Numbered from the stretch's first letter, positions 19,614 through 29,589 are shown. The stretch: DNA of 64,000 bases from Phymatolithon calcareum (GCA_977006965.1 OZ345379.1:558001-622000); one strand, 5' to 3'. Program-made: numbers and translations. Notes: a model not told the origin generated them from the letters alone.

Positions 19614-20042
19614 ATGAATGCATTTGTCGGAACTTTTGGAGTTGCGGCATCGGTGCGCCCGTGCTCATTTGTGGTAAGTTTGTTCATCGGTCCAGACGCT
19701 CTGCCAATTCGTCCCCAATGCGTAGAGATGGAATTCCTATATATCTGTGCATATTCCTAACTGGTTTTCGCTGCGCTCAAAATTTTGTAGACGCGTCACG
19801 CCGTAACAACACGCGCCACTAAGCGTAATGCGTCTGCGCGCATGAGCCTCACCCCGATTGTCAACACGCTCGCGACACTGCCGACTGGAATGGACCTAGC
19901 CGAGGGTGGTGGAATGGCTGTGACGTTCCCCGCGTATCTTGCAATTTTCCTCGGTACCCTCATCCCTTGCGCCTTTCTGGTGATTTTGTACATCCAGGCG
20001 GAGAGTCGCAAGGCTGGGGAGAAGGCTGGAAGAGGGGAGTAA
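19614..20042 (+). CDS. psbM: Nuclear-encoded photosystem II protein M-like precursor
   Basis: The predicted CDS joins 19614-19673 to 19791-20042 (103 aa); the 117-nt intron starts GTAAGT and ends ATTTTGTAG. The transit peptide is MNAFVGTFGVAASVRPCSFV plus an Arg/Thr-rich stretch to about residue 37. The C-terminal part, LAIFLGTLIPCAFLVILYIQ followed by AESRKAG, matches the single helix and tail of PsbM (cyanobacterial pattern with VFLIILYVQTES). PsbM sits at the dimer interface of photosystem II. It is normally plastid-encoded in plants; red algal plastid genomes generally lack psbM. About 25 residues between transit peptide and helix (LTPIVNTLATLPTGMDLAEG) may be an extra N-terminal or lumenal-targeting part. 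The gene is divergent from another plastid membrane-protein gene. Confidence 0.8.
19674..19790 (+). other. Predicted 117-nt intron in the psbM-like gene
   Basis: A consensus GTAAGT donor follows codon 20, and the acceptor is TTTTGTAG. Splicing is phase 0 and fuses the Phe-containing transit peptide start to the rest of the precursor. Confidence 0.8.
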
Positions 20043-20487
20043 TTTCTGCAAGGCGAAGGAAGAGTTTGATACCGGGTGGCGGGTTTCTCTTCTTGAGCTG
20101 TGATTTATGCAGGAAAGATGTCAAGTTCGCTTCCATTGCCCATTTGCATGCGAAATTACTATTTCTACCAACCCTTTAACCCGGACGTTTAACCTGCTTG
20201 TCGGGCTCACCCCAGTAGTTTTTTCCAATTAAAAAGATCAACGTTCCAGTTTCCTGTGCTTGTTCAAGACTGAGCGGACAGTGCCTTCGCCTTTATCATG
20301 ACGAAGGGGGTTGTTGCGATTTATCAAACCATCGCCCTAAACTACCCTTGCAGTAAGGATCTATAGAATACAACAAAAATCAACATTCTATCCAGCGAAC
20401 TAATGCACACATACAGCGAACTCGTCGCTACTGTAGGTTGCAATTTCCAGCGATTACCTTCGTCGGCAGTTAGCACAATTGATCAAT
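20043..20487. other. Intergenic 3' regions
   Basis: About 445 bp lie between the convergent ends of the psbM-like gene and the P-loop kinase-like gene. No feature is recognised. Confidence 0.4.
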
Positions 20488-21218
20488 TTAACAGGATTCC
20501 TTCTTGGGCTCAAACGCTTCATCGCGCATAAGTTCCTCAATCACGCGTCGAATCTTATTGACACTTTCTTCTGGCGGACGGCCACAATCCACAAAAATAT
20601 GTGCGTCGCAATTCGTCAACTCATAATGTATATTCTCGTAATTCCTCATAATCTGCTCCGCATCGCGCGGCCGATGCGACGAACTGCGTCCCGCAAGTCT
20701 TTCTTCCCATACCGACCGCTCCGCTACGCAGTCGACAAGTATGCAAAATGCATTTGCATTCTTGGTGATTGTCACAGCTCTTTCTCCGAGATAGATCTTG
20801 CCTAACGGAGATTCGAACACGACGCCTGGAGCTCCTACGCGGAGTTGCGTGAGCCCAACTGCAAACATGACTTCATATGTCATTTCGTTGCTGTCCACTC
20901 GCATTGTAGAGCCTGGATGACGTGCTGCAATTTCCGCATTCGTTTTGGCATCGTGTTTCACCGCAATGTCGCGCACGTCATCTTTGCATACCAGTGCATA
21001 CTTCATGGCCTTTGCAAGAGCGAGTGCAAGAGTCGTCTTACCCACGCCAGGATACTGCGATGGGAGGCAAAAAGCAAAGAGATAGTTCGGAACGGGCACA
21101 AGAAAACGGGGTGCATATTTCGGTTAGACAGCGGAAGAATCGGGGAAAATAACGGAGTTGTAAGCTATGAAGAGTTGAATCTTACCCCTCGGATCAAAAC
21201 AACGACCTGTCGAGCCAT
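20488..21218 (-). CDS. P-loop kinase-like ATPase (AAA_33 type)
   Basis: The predicted CDS is the complement of 20488-21054 joined to 21186-21218 (199 aa); a 131-nt intron (GTAAGA...TCGCAG) splits the gene immediately before the P-loop. The protein begins MARQVVVLIRG then YPGVGKTTLALALAKAM, a Walker A motif at the very N-terminus. A kinase-like core follows: CKDDVRD, FAVGLTQLRVGAPGVVFESP, AFCILVDCVAERSVWEERLA and GRSSSHRPRD, a lid-like Arg region. This is the layout of small predicted kinases related to shikimate, gluconate or polynucleotide 5'-kinases; such proteins occur in plants without assigned substrate. No targeting peptide is evident. The substrate is unknown. Confidence 0.8.
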
Positions 21219-21410
21219 ACTGAAGGTTGCAGGCGCTTCAGGACTCTGCAAAAATGCCAATGAAGACTCGTTTCCGATTCGCGGTAGCCTCAGATCCTCT
21301 CGCGTTTTACGTGCGGGTGACTCACGGAAGAAAGACGTAGCGTTGAAGGGCTTTGCGCTTCGAACTGAATCATGAATTGAATTTAGAATCTGAGATTGAG
21401 AACATAATAC

Positions 21411-21776
21411 CAGGGGAGTGTTATGAGTGTTATGGGGGGGAGTAACACGAACCCCTTATCATACCGATTTTTTGGATTTGCGTCTATAGTGTGTGTTTGA
21501 TATAATTTTGCAGAGATTAATTGCTTCATAAAAAGGAGAATGAAAGCTGAAAATATGGCCCTCGTTCCCGGAACATTGGGAGTTGCCAATGTAGCGGTCG
21601 CTCTCGTTGCAGTATTCGATTTTGTGGTGAAAAACAATAGAAATATTCTGTAAACAAGAGTTATTATTGATACAGCCTGAACTCATAATTTTTGCCGGCA
21701 CATCAATGTCATGCTTTTGCAGACAAGTTTTGAAACAAAAAAAAACCGTGTTACTCCCCCCCATAACATTCCCCTG
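21411..21776 (+). mobile_element. Small TIR element, copy B (7-bp target duplication)
   Basis: The 366-bp copy lies inverted relative to copy A. It runs from CAGGGGAGTGTTATGAG (with a short internal duplication of GTGTTATG) to the inverted end matching CAGGGGAATGTTATGGGG. ATAATAC flanks it at 21404-21410 and 21777-21783. The interior appears nearly identical to copy A and contains the same 37-codon ORF (21540-21653, +). Confidence 0.82.
21540..21653 (+). CDS. 37-aa ORF inside TIR element copy B
   Basis: The protein is the same as in copy A and starts MKAENMALVPGTLGVANVAV. The frame stays open upstream to a splice-acceptor-like ATTTTGCAG (ending 21512). Its preservation may only reflect recent transposition. 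Confidence 0.3.
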   Translation: MKAENMALVPGTLGVANVAVALVAVFDFVVKNNRNIL

Positions 21777-22603
21777 ATAATACACTGGCCTCTACATACA
21801 TACACGTACAGTTCATACTTATATTCATTGTTTAGGGTTTAGAAGAATATGAAACAAATCATGTACAGTGTGTACAACCCATTTACAGTACATCCCTCCT
21901 CCGTTGGCCCCGTTGCGGCAGGGCAGCATGCCCGAAGTTGCCATGATAGCTAATTTCTTGTACAGTACAGTATGCTGTACACCTCCTTCCGCCACATGCC
22001 GAGTAAGAGTACAGTACAGTAGAAGTGCGCTCTTTCATCGCGTTTCTGACCACTTCGTTCGCGCACTGCAAGAATTGAGCACAATTGGGCAATATTTTGA
22101 AATGCTGTACCATAAAGAGGATTGTCGCGGAAGTGTCTGAATGCATCCCAACTTTGGCGCCCACAACGTCACTTCAGTAATGAAATGGAAGTGATAGCGC
22201 CTCGCATTTCTATTGCAAACAGTTACGATTGGGGCGGATCGAAAAGTATTCAATTGGTAATACTTTTCGGAAATTTTCTCCAACACGTTCAACAACTCGT
22301 CAGGATCTGCCTCTGCGACGTCTCCATTCTTCAGTCTGAAGAATGGAGGGGACCGAGTTTCCCCGCATGGAGATCTTTGCGGCACCCCACAACAACCCTC
22401 AAAGCCGCACGTCAAATCGCAGACCTGTCCATTCCCTCGACTCGCCTCGCGTTATCCACTCAAACCTCTCACGACGTTAAGCCCCTAGCTCTTCATATGC
22501 GTCAACTAGTGCCCTCCCCATCTTCGTGCACAATCGGTGTTCGCGATCCATCGTTGCTCATTAGCAAGGGGGTACTACAGTAATCGCGGATCAAGCCAGA
22601 CGC

Positions 22604-22642
<39 letters not shown>

Positions 22643-22979
22643 CGTCTCTGCTTGTACCATGATGATTATGCACTGCTGTACGGTACAGTTCGTGCCGTTT
22701 TAGGTGCATTCCCCCACAGTAATCATAAACAAGCCAATTCATGCATACTTCCTGCGATCATAATATTATTGTAACCGCAGGTACCTTCACCTCTGGCTGT
22801 GAGTGAGAAATGTTACATTTTTCACGAACTGTCCAAAATAATTCCGGTGCTCGTTCTCTCGTGCCACGGCCGGTGGCATCTCTCTCCATTTCGTACTTCA
22901 CCAGTTGTGAGCATACTCCTCATCACAACGTTGAATTGAAACCATTCTATCTCCGACTGCGCCTTCAGCACTAATAAGA
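21777..22979. other. Upstream region of the TPR gene, with short repeats
   Basis: No convincing gene is present. The region holds several GTACAGTAC-type motifs (21860-22025 and near 22680), a perfect 13-bp palindrome with a one-base spacer at 22322-22348, and an (ATG)n tract at 22603-22642. The promoter of the TPR gene must lie in the last part. Confidence 0.45.
22603..22642 (+). repeat. (ATG)n microsatellite with inverted flanks
   Basis: About 13 perfect ATG units are bordered by AGACGC on the left and GCGTCT on the right, so the whole tract is enclosed by a short inverted repeat. Confidence 0.9.
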
Positions 22980-24569
22980 ATGTCTTCTGCAAGTGACCTC
23001 TCCGCGACCTCCGCCTTCGTTCCGAGTGTCCCATTCGTGAATCCGCCTCCAAGTCGACAAACTTGTTGCATTTCGAGTATTTCGCGGATTCCAGTCACCG
23101 CTCGTGTCGGTCGGCGCATACGCACGCAAACCCCGCGACGCTCGTCCATTCAACCTGCTCCCATGACAAAGGAGGCATTAGAACTTCTGTTCGAGTCTGC
23201 AAAATCGGAGGAAAAACTGGGTGATCTGGACAATGCAATGCGAATGTACGAAAATCTTCTCGAACTTGACGATTCCAACGGTCGTGTATGGGTTCGCTAC
23301 GCCATGATTCTCAGACGCAAAGGTCTTTTTGTCAACGCACGCGACTTGCTAATGCGTGCCCTCAAAGCGAATCCAACTAACGCCATTCTCTGGCAGAATT
23401 GGGCAGATTTAGAGAAAACAGCAGGTAATTTTCAGAGTGCTAGAAACCTGTTCAAAAAAGCACTTGAGGCAAACCCGCGTCTCCCCTCCCTCTATCATTC
23501 TTGGGGTTCCATGGAACATCGTCTCGGTCATCACGTCGCTGCCAGGACAATTTTTCGCGACGGTTTACGTCTCTGTCCACATTCAACACGTCTCTATCAT
23601 GCGCTCGGCGTCCTAGAGGACAAACTTGGCAATACGAAAAGCGCTCTTCTGGTCCTTAATCAGGGACTCAAGATAGAGCCCGATAATCCGTACCTGCATC
23701 ACGCCATGGGTGTACTGGAGTACAAGGCCGGCAACGTTTCCTCTGCACGCGAATGGTTCTCCCGCTCCACTCAGATCGATCCGCGGCATACGCTCGCGTG
23801 GCTCTCACGCGGCCAATTGGAGGAATTAGAGGGAAATGCGGACATGGCGCGTAAGTACTATCGACAAGGGACAAACGTGGGCGGTCGTGGCGCGGTGCAA
23901 ATATGGCAGGCATGGGCGCGCATGGAGGAGAAGGCTGGCTGCTTTCGTGCAGCAATAGATCTGTATGAACGTGGTGTTGATGCGCATCCTGGCGACGCCA
24001 TGCTGTATTGTGCTTGGGGGAAACTCGTTCTTGGTATGGGTTGCATCAAAGACGCACGAGCACTGTTCGAAAGAGGGCTCCAAGTCGATTCTACAAAGGC
24101 ATATCTATGGCAATCGCTGGCGTTATTAGAGAATGAGCAGCGTGGTTTGGATATGGCGCGCGACATTTTCAAAAAGGGTGTCGAACATAGCACTGGGAAG
24201 GAGGTGGCGGCGCTGCTGCACGCTCATGCCGCAATTGAATGGGAGGCTGAATGCATAGACGAAGCAAGAACGCTGTTTCAGAAGGCAGTGACGGTCGATG
24301 ATTCTGAAGGATGGCTTTGGCTCTGGGTTGCACGCTTCGAACTGTCACAGGGTAATGAAGATCTTGCCAAACATTATATTGCGAGAAGTATTAACGCGGA
24401 TCCGCGCGATGGAGCGCCATGGCGGACTTGGGCGGAGCTTGAGCGCAGACAAGGGCAGGAGGAGCGGGCACGATATATGTTTAGACGGGCTGCTGATCTG
24501 GAATCGAATAGGGATTTATACGAAATAGATCCCGAACGGCCCCTGGCTAGGCCGTGGAGAAAGTTGTAA
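22980..24569 (+). CDS. TPR/HAT-repeat protein resembling HCF107/Mbb1 (plastid mRNA stabilisation)
   Basis: The 529-aa single-exon protein has an N-terminal Ser/Pro/Arg-rich presequence (MSSASDLSATSAFVPSVPFV, up to about residue 60) and then an almost continuous array of 34-residue TPR or half-a-TPR repeats. Examples are LWQNWADLEKTAGNFQSARN, LYHSWGSMEHRLGHHVAART, YHALGVLEDKLGNTKSALLV and LWQSLALLENEQRGLDMARD. The xWxxWAxxExxxG pattern is that of HAT/RTPR proteins such as Arabidopsis HCF107 and Chlamydomonas Mbb1, which bind and protect 5' ends of plastid psbB/psbH transcripts. The C-terminus ends YEIDPERPLARPWRKL. Family and plastid location are likely; the exact RNA target is inferred. It fits the photosystem II theme of nearby genes. 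Confidence 0.88.
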   Translation: MSSASDLSATSAFVPSVPFVNPPPSRQTCCISSISRIPVTARVGRRIRTQTPRRSSIQPAPMTKEALELLFESAKSEEKLGDLDNAMRMYENLLELDDSNGRVWVRYAMILRRKGLFVNARDLLMRALKANPTNAILWQNWADLEKTAGNFQSARNLFKKALEANPRLPSLYHSWGSMEHRLGHHVAARTIFRDGLRLCPHSTRLYHALGVLEDKLGNTKSALLVLNQGLKIEPDNPYLHHAMGVLEYKAGNVSSAREWFSRSTQIDPRHTLAWLSRGQLEELEGNADMARKYYRQGTNVGGRGAVQIWQAWARMEEKAGCFRAAIDLYERGVDAHPGDAMLYCAWGKLVLGMGCIKDARALFERGLQVDSTKAYLWQSLALLENEQRGLDMARDIFKKGVEHSTGKEVAALLHAHAAIEWEAECIDEARTLFQKAVTVDDSEGWLWLWVARFELSQGNEDLAKHYIARSINADPRDGAPWRTWAELERRQGQEERARYMFRRAADLESNRDLYEIDPERPLARPWRKL

Positions 24570-25812
24570 AAAGTGGGTCTGAAATATGTGTATCGTAGAG
24601 ACGTGGATATTTATGAAATTTGCTTTTCGTGGCTCTCGCAGGGCGAGCTTGCGTTTATGCGATTGGGAAGCTCTTGGGGCATGAGCATTTTGAGACCTCT
24701 CCGAAATAAATTTTGGGTTCGCCGCCGACGTTGTCCTAAAGAACGTCTGGAATACGCACTGACGCAATAGAAATGGGTGCCACCTTGAGCAAACGGTAGG
24801 ATGTGGAGGGGCCAACTTTCCGCTGGCATTTGCTGTGGTGCGAAATACAATGCATGCGTTTCGCCTGAATGAAATGGGAAATTTTTTTCTGAAAGGGGGG
24901 CGAATCATCAGGAGAAGAAGCGATCGGCAGTAGTTGGGCTCTTATACCAGAACTTCGCTAGCAGCTCCCCATCACTTTCGCGACTCGAGACAGGGGTATA
25001 TATTGACAAAGTACATGAAGTTGGTTTTGCCCCCGACTTCGCCGTCGGTTGTACGGCGATGTTTGCGACTGAGGGTGGCGTCCAGCAATGCGGGTGGACA
25101 ACATGCGCAGTCGCGCACCATGATGGGAAATCGAACGATCGAGCTTGCAAGATTATCAATCCCGGAAGTGGCAATTCGATTCCTTCCCGTTGAAGCTGTC
25201 CTACCCCCTACACGACATGGCGTGATCGTTCCATTGCTGCTGGATTGCCGAACGTGAGAAGAAGAGATAGGTTGACTGTGATTCCAAGTCCCATTCAGGT
25301 ACATGGTCCTTCTTTAGAGGACGAGAATATTATCCGCGAACGAGTGTCGGAACAATGTTGCGCTCTGATTGATATACGGGTCTACAATGAATTAGGTCTG
25401 ACCGATCTATCTGGACCACTACTTGGTGACAATTGGGATGCTATTGTTGTCCGATCATCGATCTGGGCGGTATCACTGTTATTCAGAACAAGATTGAAGA
25501 ATATGTTGGACATTTTATTCAGATATCATGCAACGACATATATAGCATGCTGCCAGTTTGCAGGATGAACATCGACATGGGAAGTAACACTATGATACAG
25601 AACAAGAAAGAAGTAAAACTATTGCATTCGTCCAGTGACGGACGTTTGAATCAGGATTGAAGACAAAAGGGGTTATGAGATCAATTACGATCGTTGAAAA
25701 CAGAGGAAGTAGATACCCCAGAAACGAACAGAGAACAAAACGGCGAAACCTGACGTGTACATCTCTCTTCCCCTTTCGATGAAGGCGAAGAGGGCGATCC
25801 CCAAATCGCAAA
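24570..25812. other. Intergenic, no assigned gene
   Basis: About 1.2 kb. Open frames of up to about 110 codons occur on both strands around 24908-25304. They overlap and carry no known motif. Confidence 0.4.
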
Positions 25813-26145
25813 TTAGTCCTCACCCTTGTCATCGAGCGAAATGCTAGCGACACCCTTCGCGTGCAGCTCACTCACACTCTGTCCCGACGGGCTAGGCTTT
25901 GCCCCAAGATCGTAACGGTCAGCCTTCGTGGGAGACTTTCCGAGAGGATGGAAGACGGAGGTCCACACTTTCTTTGACTTGGCACTGCGGCTGGGCGTGC
26001 TAGGACTGGACGGGCTTTCCGGAGTCTTGCGTGGAGCAACACGGGGACTGGTGGCGGGACTGTTGGATGCAGAGCCACGTGCTTGGCGATAGCGCTCCAG
26101 GAAGTTCATGGCATCCGTGGGCTCGTAAAATTCATTGTCCTCCAT
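25813..26145 (-). CDS. Small Ser/Pro-rich protein, possibly related to dormancy/auxin-associated proteins
   Basis: The 110-aa protein starts MEDNEFYEPTDAMNFLERYR, has a Ser/Pro/Thr-rich middle (SPATSPRVAPRKTPESPSSP) and the motif KKVWTSVFHPLGKS, and ends acidic. It is predicted to be largely disordered. The W-x-SVF-x-P motif after a TP/SP-rich stretch resembles the plant DRM1/ARP family (xNVWRSVFNPG), but the rest does not match, so the relationship is only a suggestion. A single ORF with its own ATG and biased composition supports a real gene. Function is unknown. Confidence 0.55.
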   Translation of the reverse strand: MEDNEFYEPTDAMNFLERYRQARGSASNSPATSPRVAPRKTPESPSSPSTPSRSAKSKKVWTSVFHPLGKSPTKADRYDLGAKPSPSGQSVSELHAKGVASISLDDKGED

Positions 26146-28549
26146 GTTGTGGGCTGCTCGGAGATCGTCAAGGGCAGTCGATGTTGTGTTAGATGGTTTA
26201 GTGGGGATGCGATATCGGGTTGCGGTGTGGCTTAGTCTGCCCGTGAGATAGACTGTGTGGGAGGCCTGGCGCTGCTTTTATGCGATCTCAAGCGGTGGGA
26301 AATCGAGCGGAAGCGGCACAGGAGAAATGAAGTAGCCCTAAGTAGTTGGGTAAATTGCTTAAATGGAATAATTTCTTGGATGTTTTGCGAGATTTTTCCT
26401 GACGTATCAAACGGTTATAGGGAATGAAACAAAGCCACAGGCAGATTGGCTCTTGAGGGCAATCTCACGCTACACTCGTGCCTCCCACGACAATGTGCAA
26501 ATTTACCGACCAATTGAAATCAGTACTGCAAGACTTCGGATATTCTCGTCTCCAATCACACTGCATTGATCTGAAAAGAAATCTGTACTCACATTTTATT
26601 GGTGACCTTTTGCTCGTGTGATACATTATCGTAAGTTCATAGTCTGTGATCCGACAGCCTGGGAGACCTGGCGCGGGCACGAAGTGGAATCGAATTTTCG
26701 ATTATCTGACCTCGTAATCGAGATGAAGCGGATTCAGTGGAGCAGCACGCATGATCGGAGAGCATAAAAAGGACATCTGATCGATAGACGTCCTCGTTCC
26801 GATGCAAAGCCGCAGCTTCCACTGACGAGATCGTTGCGAAAACAAACCGTAGTTGTCGAAAGGGGCGAGATGAAGACAAAAGCCTCTGGCTGAGACTAAA
26901 AGCATGTTTTCTTCAGTACATCTACTGTGTTCCTCTTGGCCTATAGTGTCATCATGACACTATGATGAAGGACCGCGGCAGGCAGCAAAATGCATTGATC
27001 AGGGCAATGTGAGTATTACACGGTTGCGCAACGCGCAAGCAGTATGACTACCATTCACTCCACTGAAAACTTATTTTAATCTTTTGGCCGAAGTGCTGTA
27101 TGAATGGAAAGTGAAATTGATAAAGGACTTGTGATCTGCAATGGTGCCATCCCGCGGTTTACTGAAGGGCCGTCGTCCCTGCTTATATAGAGCTCAAGTG
27201 GGACGCCATGCTATGGAACGGGACGAGCTTAAGTGTCTCTCGCCTCTTTCAAATTCACTGCAGGAAGCTTACTACGGTATCACGCTGTTATTGTCTGTGG
27301 ACTGGCGAAATAAGAGAAGTTTTTTACCGGCAAAGTCCTAAGGATAATATCGATAGCTTCGGCGATGTACACATAGCCAAAGCGAACGGTACCAGGTAGT
27401 CTACAATTTCAATGCGCCGGCGCATTTTTGCAAAAATACTTGGCTCTCCACCTGCTCGTCCTCTGTTTCATGTCGCCACAGAAGCCTGCACTTTCCCCTT
27501 TGCCCCGGCAGACAACACTCGCACTGCCGCCGTGCAAAAGAGGCAGTGCGACGTTTTCGAAGTGCGCGTGTGTGCGCGGGAAGAGGTGCGCGAGCAGCGG
27601 AGCTAGAAAGTTGAATTGATAGTGGGGAAATTTTAATCTCACAAAGTAGTGTTTCCGCAAGAATATTTGCCCCACGGGCCTTGTCGGAAATACCATGATA
27701 AATTCGGGCCCGCAGCATGTTTGTGTATATATCTCCCGTTCTACTTCGTTAAGATAACTGCTCACTTTAAAGCTCAACATCTTCAAGAGTTTGTAACTTG
27801 AAAAGCATTGAGAAAATTTAAAAATAAAAGTTTCTTATCGTGTTCCGCACACCGCGCACCCATTTCTGAAAAAAGTACATTATTTGCTCTTGATGCTGAT
27901 CCATGCCCGCTCTTATGTGAGGAGCTTTAGACCAAAGTCCCATATGGCACTTTGGTCGCCTGCTAGATGCAGCCTTGAATCTCCAAATGCAGAGTAACTA
28001 TCATACACACACAGGACGGTACATTCCTTTTTTCTCCTTTCAGGACCATTACTTTTGACCATCATTTGCGAGCTACAGTGACATCCGTTTCGTCATAAAT
28101 GGGCACTTCTTCGTAATTGAGCGCTAATGAATCAAGACGGTCTTCAGAGTTTTTCAAACCGCACCAGCGAAGGAGAAATTCTAAGATTGCCGCTCCTGTA
28201 GGCGAATCGAAATCGGTATCGTACGCTGAGGTTAAGAAATGGAATCAGCGGACAAACGGCAGGAGCAGAATTGCATTCGTGGGACCTAAAAGATCTACCG
28301 GAGGGTTGCCTCTGCGAGATGAGGCGTCAAACATATTCGTATCACGGAAGTCGAACATCAAATCTATCCATCTTTCGAACTGAACAGATCAACTAACCTG
28401 ATATGTAGGGGTTGAAACAATATTATTTTTAGTCACGGCACGCGCCAGAGCAATAAGTTTCGCAATAGCAATAAAGGCAATAACACGCAATATGTATTGT
28501 AAAAAGAGTTCTTGCGGCAATCATATCACCAATAAACGAAATTTACTCA
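26146..28549. other. Transition to gene-poor DNA
   Basis: No credible gene was found in about 2.4 kb. It includes the upstream region of the 110-aa gene, a perfect 10-bp palindrome with a one-base spacer at 26943-26963, and short ORFs (for example 28117-28383, +, 88 codons, basic) without motifs. Confidence 0.4.
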
Positions 28550-29257
28550 GCACTTGACGTCCTGCGAGGCCCTTACTGCTGACTTCTTAACGCACGCAAA
28601 TCATTAATGTGTACACCAGCTCGGCCAGTTTGAACACTGTCTCCTTGAATATTACCACCTTAAACACGTCCTCCTGCTTCGAAAATGCTCGCAAAATTGG
28701 GTTTGTGACATGTGCCCCCGGCAAAGACAAACCAGTAATGAGTAGAATGTACTCATACATCGCCTTCTCCTGTGGAGTCGCGCAATAGATGAAAGATCTT
28801 GCAAAAATTCATTTCATTTCCGTAGCGTGTGCGTTGTTCCAGCAGAGTGCCGCGGTAGACCCCTAGCAGATGACGCTCACTTCCTCCTGAAAGACAGGTC
28901 TTCAGGTGTCTGTACGGGTTGGTAAAGCCTTTTCTCTTTTGAAGGAATTTCTCTAGTGTCTTTGCAGTTTTGAACGCGGGGACAGGCATAGACGTTGTCC
29001 ACCACGTTCCGACGAACCACATTGGCACGTCGAGAAGCGATATCCATCTCAATGTTGCTTCTCTTCTTCATAAAGAGCTCAACAACCTCCCGGTAAGTCG
29101 GTTCGCGTCCACGGTCTGCCATCTTGCAAACACAGTATCGAGGTCCGGACGCTTCCCAAGTCGCTTTGCGATAAAGGTAAAGAGAAGCAAGCGCGCAATA
29201 TGATATTAGCTGTCCACTGCTTGTTTTAGGATGCATTGGAGAGTAAGACTGGTGCAA
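28550..29257 (-). pseudogene. Broken transposon-type coding sequence
   Basis: Three consecutive minus-strand segments in different frames look coding: 28877-29257 (MADRGREPTYREVVELFMKK ... CPRVQNC), 28753-29052 (YRHLKTCLSGG ... NFCKIFHLLRD) and about 28580-28760 (YEYILLITGLSLPGAHVTNP). The combination of Cys pairs and a HLKTC motif suggests a zinc-binding DNA-binding or transposase protein. The family is not identified. Frame changes show that it is decayed or spliced. Confidence 0.4.
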
Positions 29258-29390
29258 ACTTGTCGGACAGCTGTCCTTTTCGTTAGATAGCTGAGATTAT
29301 GATAGATTCTGATTTCATTGTTGTTTTTGCTTTCTATGATTGTACCCTTACTGTTACATTGAACCTTCTTTAATGTTAGTTGTAATTCGA

Positions 29391-29448
29391 GGAAATTCGC
29401 TGCATGGACCGAAAAAGGCGGCAAAATTCTCTAAGTCGGCACCCCTTG
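29391..29448 (+). repeat. Single terminal-repeat copy of the GGAAATTCGCTACATGGACC family
   Basis: The sequence GGAAATTCGCTGCATGGACC and the following bases, up to GGCACCCCTTGC, match the two inverted ends at 42692-42745 and 43616-43668. Only one end is recognisable here. Confidence 0.7.
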
Positions 29449-29589
29449 CACAAACTACTGCTCGTTATGATATGAGCTAGACAGCCGCTTATCATTACAC
29501 TACACATCCGCTACGCAAAGTACTCTGCACCTCGTGGCGTTCAACTGCTAAGCTAACTCACAACGCACTCGACCGAACCGTCTGAATTC

